Shown here: positions 62,940-64,000 of the stretch, in pieces | Layout of the letters: the number at the start of each line of letters is the position of its first letter | How positions within the stretch are numbered: the first letter of the stretch is position 1 | Source of the DNA: an uncultured Opitutales bacterium | Lineage (GTDB): Bacteria > Verrucomicrobiota > Verrucomicrobiia > Opitutales > Coraliomargaritaceae | Assembly (NCBI GenBank): GCA_937775295.1 | Contig: CALKBZ010000008.1 | Coordinates: 1-64,000 of the forward strand | Direction: 5' to 3' | DNA: 64,000 nt | Notes under the pieces: generated by a model | Told to the model about the DNA's origin: nothing | Database searches by the model: none | Seen by the model: the letters and a program-made list of their open reading frames with translations, nothing else | Program-made: the position numbers and the translations under genes

Positions 62940-64000
62940 ATGAATATCCAACCTTCCAGACTCGTATTCGAAGCTCTCGCTAAGCAGGGCAACACCGTGC
63001 CGGTGTATCTTGACCTGACCGCTGACTGTGAAACACCACTGGGGGCCTATTCAAAGATTCGCGAAAACGGCCCAGCATTTCTATTTGAATCCATCGTTGG
63101 CGGCGAACGCGTCAGCCGCTTCTCCTTTCTAGGCAGCAACCCACGTAAGGTTATCCGAGTCTTTGAGGACGAGGCCACGATTACGCACAAAAGCGGAAAA
63201 GTTGAGACACTCAAGACCCCCGAAGATCCGCTCAAAATCATCGAAGCCGAAATGGCCCGTTACCAGCCCGTGCACCTGCCTGGCATGCCGCCATTCACGG
63301 GAGGTGCTGTCGGATTCGTCGGCCACGAGTATGTACACTATGTCGAGCCTACGATTCCAAAGCCAACAGAGAATCCGCTAAAAGTACCCATTTTATATTA
63401 TCTGATCACCGATTCGGTCGTGATCTTCGACCACGTGCGCCAAGTGCTACGCGTTTGTGTCAATGCCCACATCGAAGGCGACGAAACTGTGGCTTACGAT
63501 CGAGCCGTCGCAGAAATTGTACGTATCTGTGAACAACTCGACCAGCCCCAGCCGCTCATGCACCGGCAACTCTCTGATCCCGGTGAAATCACAGTGCCCG
63601 CGGGCAACTTCACGCCAGACCGATTTGAGGCCGCGGTCGAGACCGTCAAAGAATACGTCCGCTCAGGAGACGTTATACAAGCCGTTCTATCACAACGCTT
63701 TAAAAAGGAATTTAAGCCCAGCCCGGTTGACCTCTACCGCGCCTTGCGCACTGTCAATCCGTCTCCCTACATGTTTTTGATGGAAGATGCCGATTTCTCG
63801 GTAGTCGGTGCGTCCCCTGAAGTACATGTACGCCTCACCGACAATAAGGTGGTAATCCGCCCAATCGCAGGCACAAGGCCCCGCGGAAAGGACGAAGCGG
63901 AAGACCAGGCGTTAGAAAAAGACCTCCTTGCCGACGATAAAGAACGGGCCGAACACCTCATGCTCGTCGATTTAGCCCGCAATGACATCGGCCGCGTCTG
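62940..64000 (+). CDS. trpE: Anthranilate synthase component I, 3' end beyond window
   Basis: 353 codons visible; a full enzyme is about 490-520 aa, so the C-terminal third is cut off. It would convert chorismate and ammonia (from TrpG) to anthranilate. The N-terminal FLFESIVGGERVSRFSFLGSNPRKVI contains the tryptophan-feedback region (LLES-like), then PFTGGAVGFVGHEYVHYVE, and DVIQAVLSQRFKKEF and NPSPYMFLMEDADFSVVGASPE of the catalytic domain. IAGTRPRGKDEAED and LVDLARNDIGRV follow at the edge. Confidence 0.95.
   Translation, partial: MNIQPSRLVFEALAKQGNTVPVYLDLTADCETPLGAYSKIRENGPAFLFESIVGGERVSRFSFLGSNPRKVIRVFEDEATITHKSGKVETLKTPEDPLKIIEAEMARYQPVHLPGMPPFTGGAVGFVGHEYVHYVEPTIPKPTENPLKVPILYYLITDSVVIFDHVRQVLRVCVNAHIEGDETVAYDRAVAEIVRICEQLDQPQPLMHRQLSDPGEITVPAGNFTPDRFEAAVETVKEYVRSGDVIQAVLSQRFKKEFKPSPVDLYRALRTVNPSPYMFLMEDADFSVVGASPEVHVRLTDNKVVIRPIAGTRPRGKDEAEDQALEKDLLADDKERAEHLMLVDLARNDIGRV

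Overview
The window looks like one contiguous chromosomal stretch of a free-living, probably marine member of Verrucomicrobiota, most likely class Opitutia near Coraliomargarita. This is inferred from gene content: a PPi-type phosphofructokinase with a GGNDS motif, a lone major pseudopilin, an arylsulfatase remnant, a Bacteroidetes-length PurM, and many phrase-like intergenic repeats. It has not been confirmed by any search. I see no rRNA, tRNA, CRISPR array or prophage.

Layout. 0-7 kb: recF, a cysteine desulfurase, a LysM lipoprotein and an enoyl reductase on the minus strand, then an M3 oligopeptidase on plus. 7-15 kb: a DEDD exonuclease, a VapBC pair, a decayed sulfatase, an ABC exporter with an AttH/CrtC-like secreted protein, a CPBP protease and a dUTPase. 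15-21 kb: SNF2 helicase plus SWIM protein, a disordered REPR/RGG protein, murA. 21-23 kb: a REP-associated tyrosine transposase (RAYT) between tandem REP-like arrays. 23-30.5 kb: an ECF sigma/zinc anti-sigma pair inside a lipid-modification cluster (SRPBCC, desaturase, DUF1295, CFA-type methyltransferase, DUF1365, FAD oxidoreductase, NTF2-like). 31-38.5 kb: PFK, purB, a cupin broken by a stop codon, holA, cinA, uvrC. 38.5-44.7 kb: pseudopilin, small membrane proteins, a coiled-coil/FGE-like protein, tyrA, aroA, rsmE. 44.8-53.5 kb: DEAD-box helicase, NhaC-type antiporter, GluQRS, MscS, cmk, plsC, a decayed GxxExxY gene, purM. 53.5-64 kb: two proteins possibly linked to copper, a sugar-type binding protein, PIG-L deacetylase, royal-jelly-type beta-propeller, Old Yellow Enzyme, ADP-ribosylglycohydrolase, purE, purK, and trpE running off the end.

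Two results stand out. First, a REP-like hairpin family has the fixed plan GGAGG - 6-nt stem - CTCCGT loop - complementary 6-nt stem. It occurs beside the RAYT gene and at three other loci (30.7, 50.0 and 61.5 kb), with stem sequences that differ between loci but stay complementary. Second, a shared promoter-like motif, CTGTAAGTTT - N10/11 - TCTCGT, lies upstream of both arms of the ECF lipid cluster and of the distant pseudopilin gene, with weaker forms before two more cluster genes. This gives a candidate regulon for the sigma factor encoded inside the cluster.

Other features include a 103-bp structured repeat just upstream of the oligopeptidase and aroA genes, a low-complexity insertion inside the oligopeptidase, and three decaying genes.
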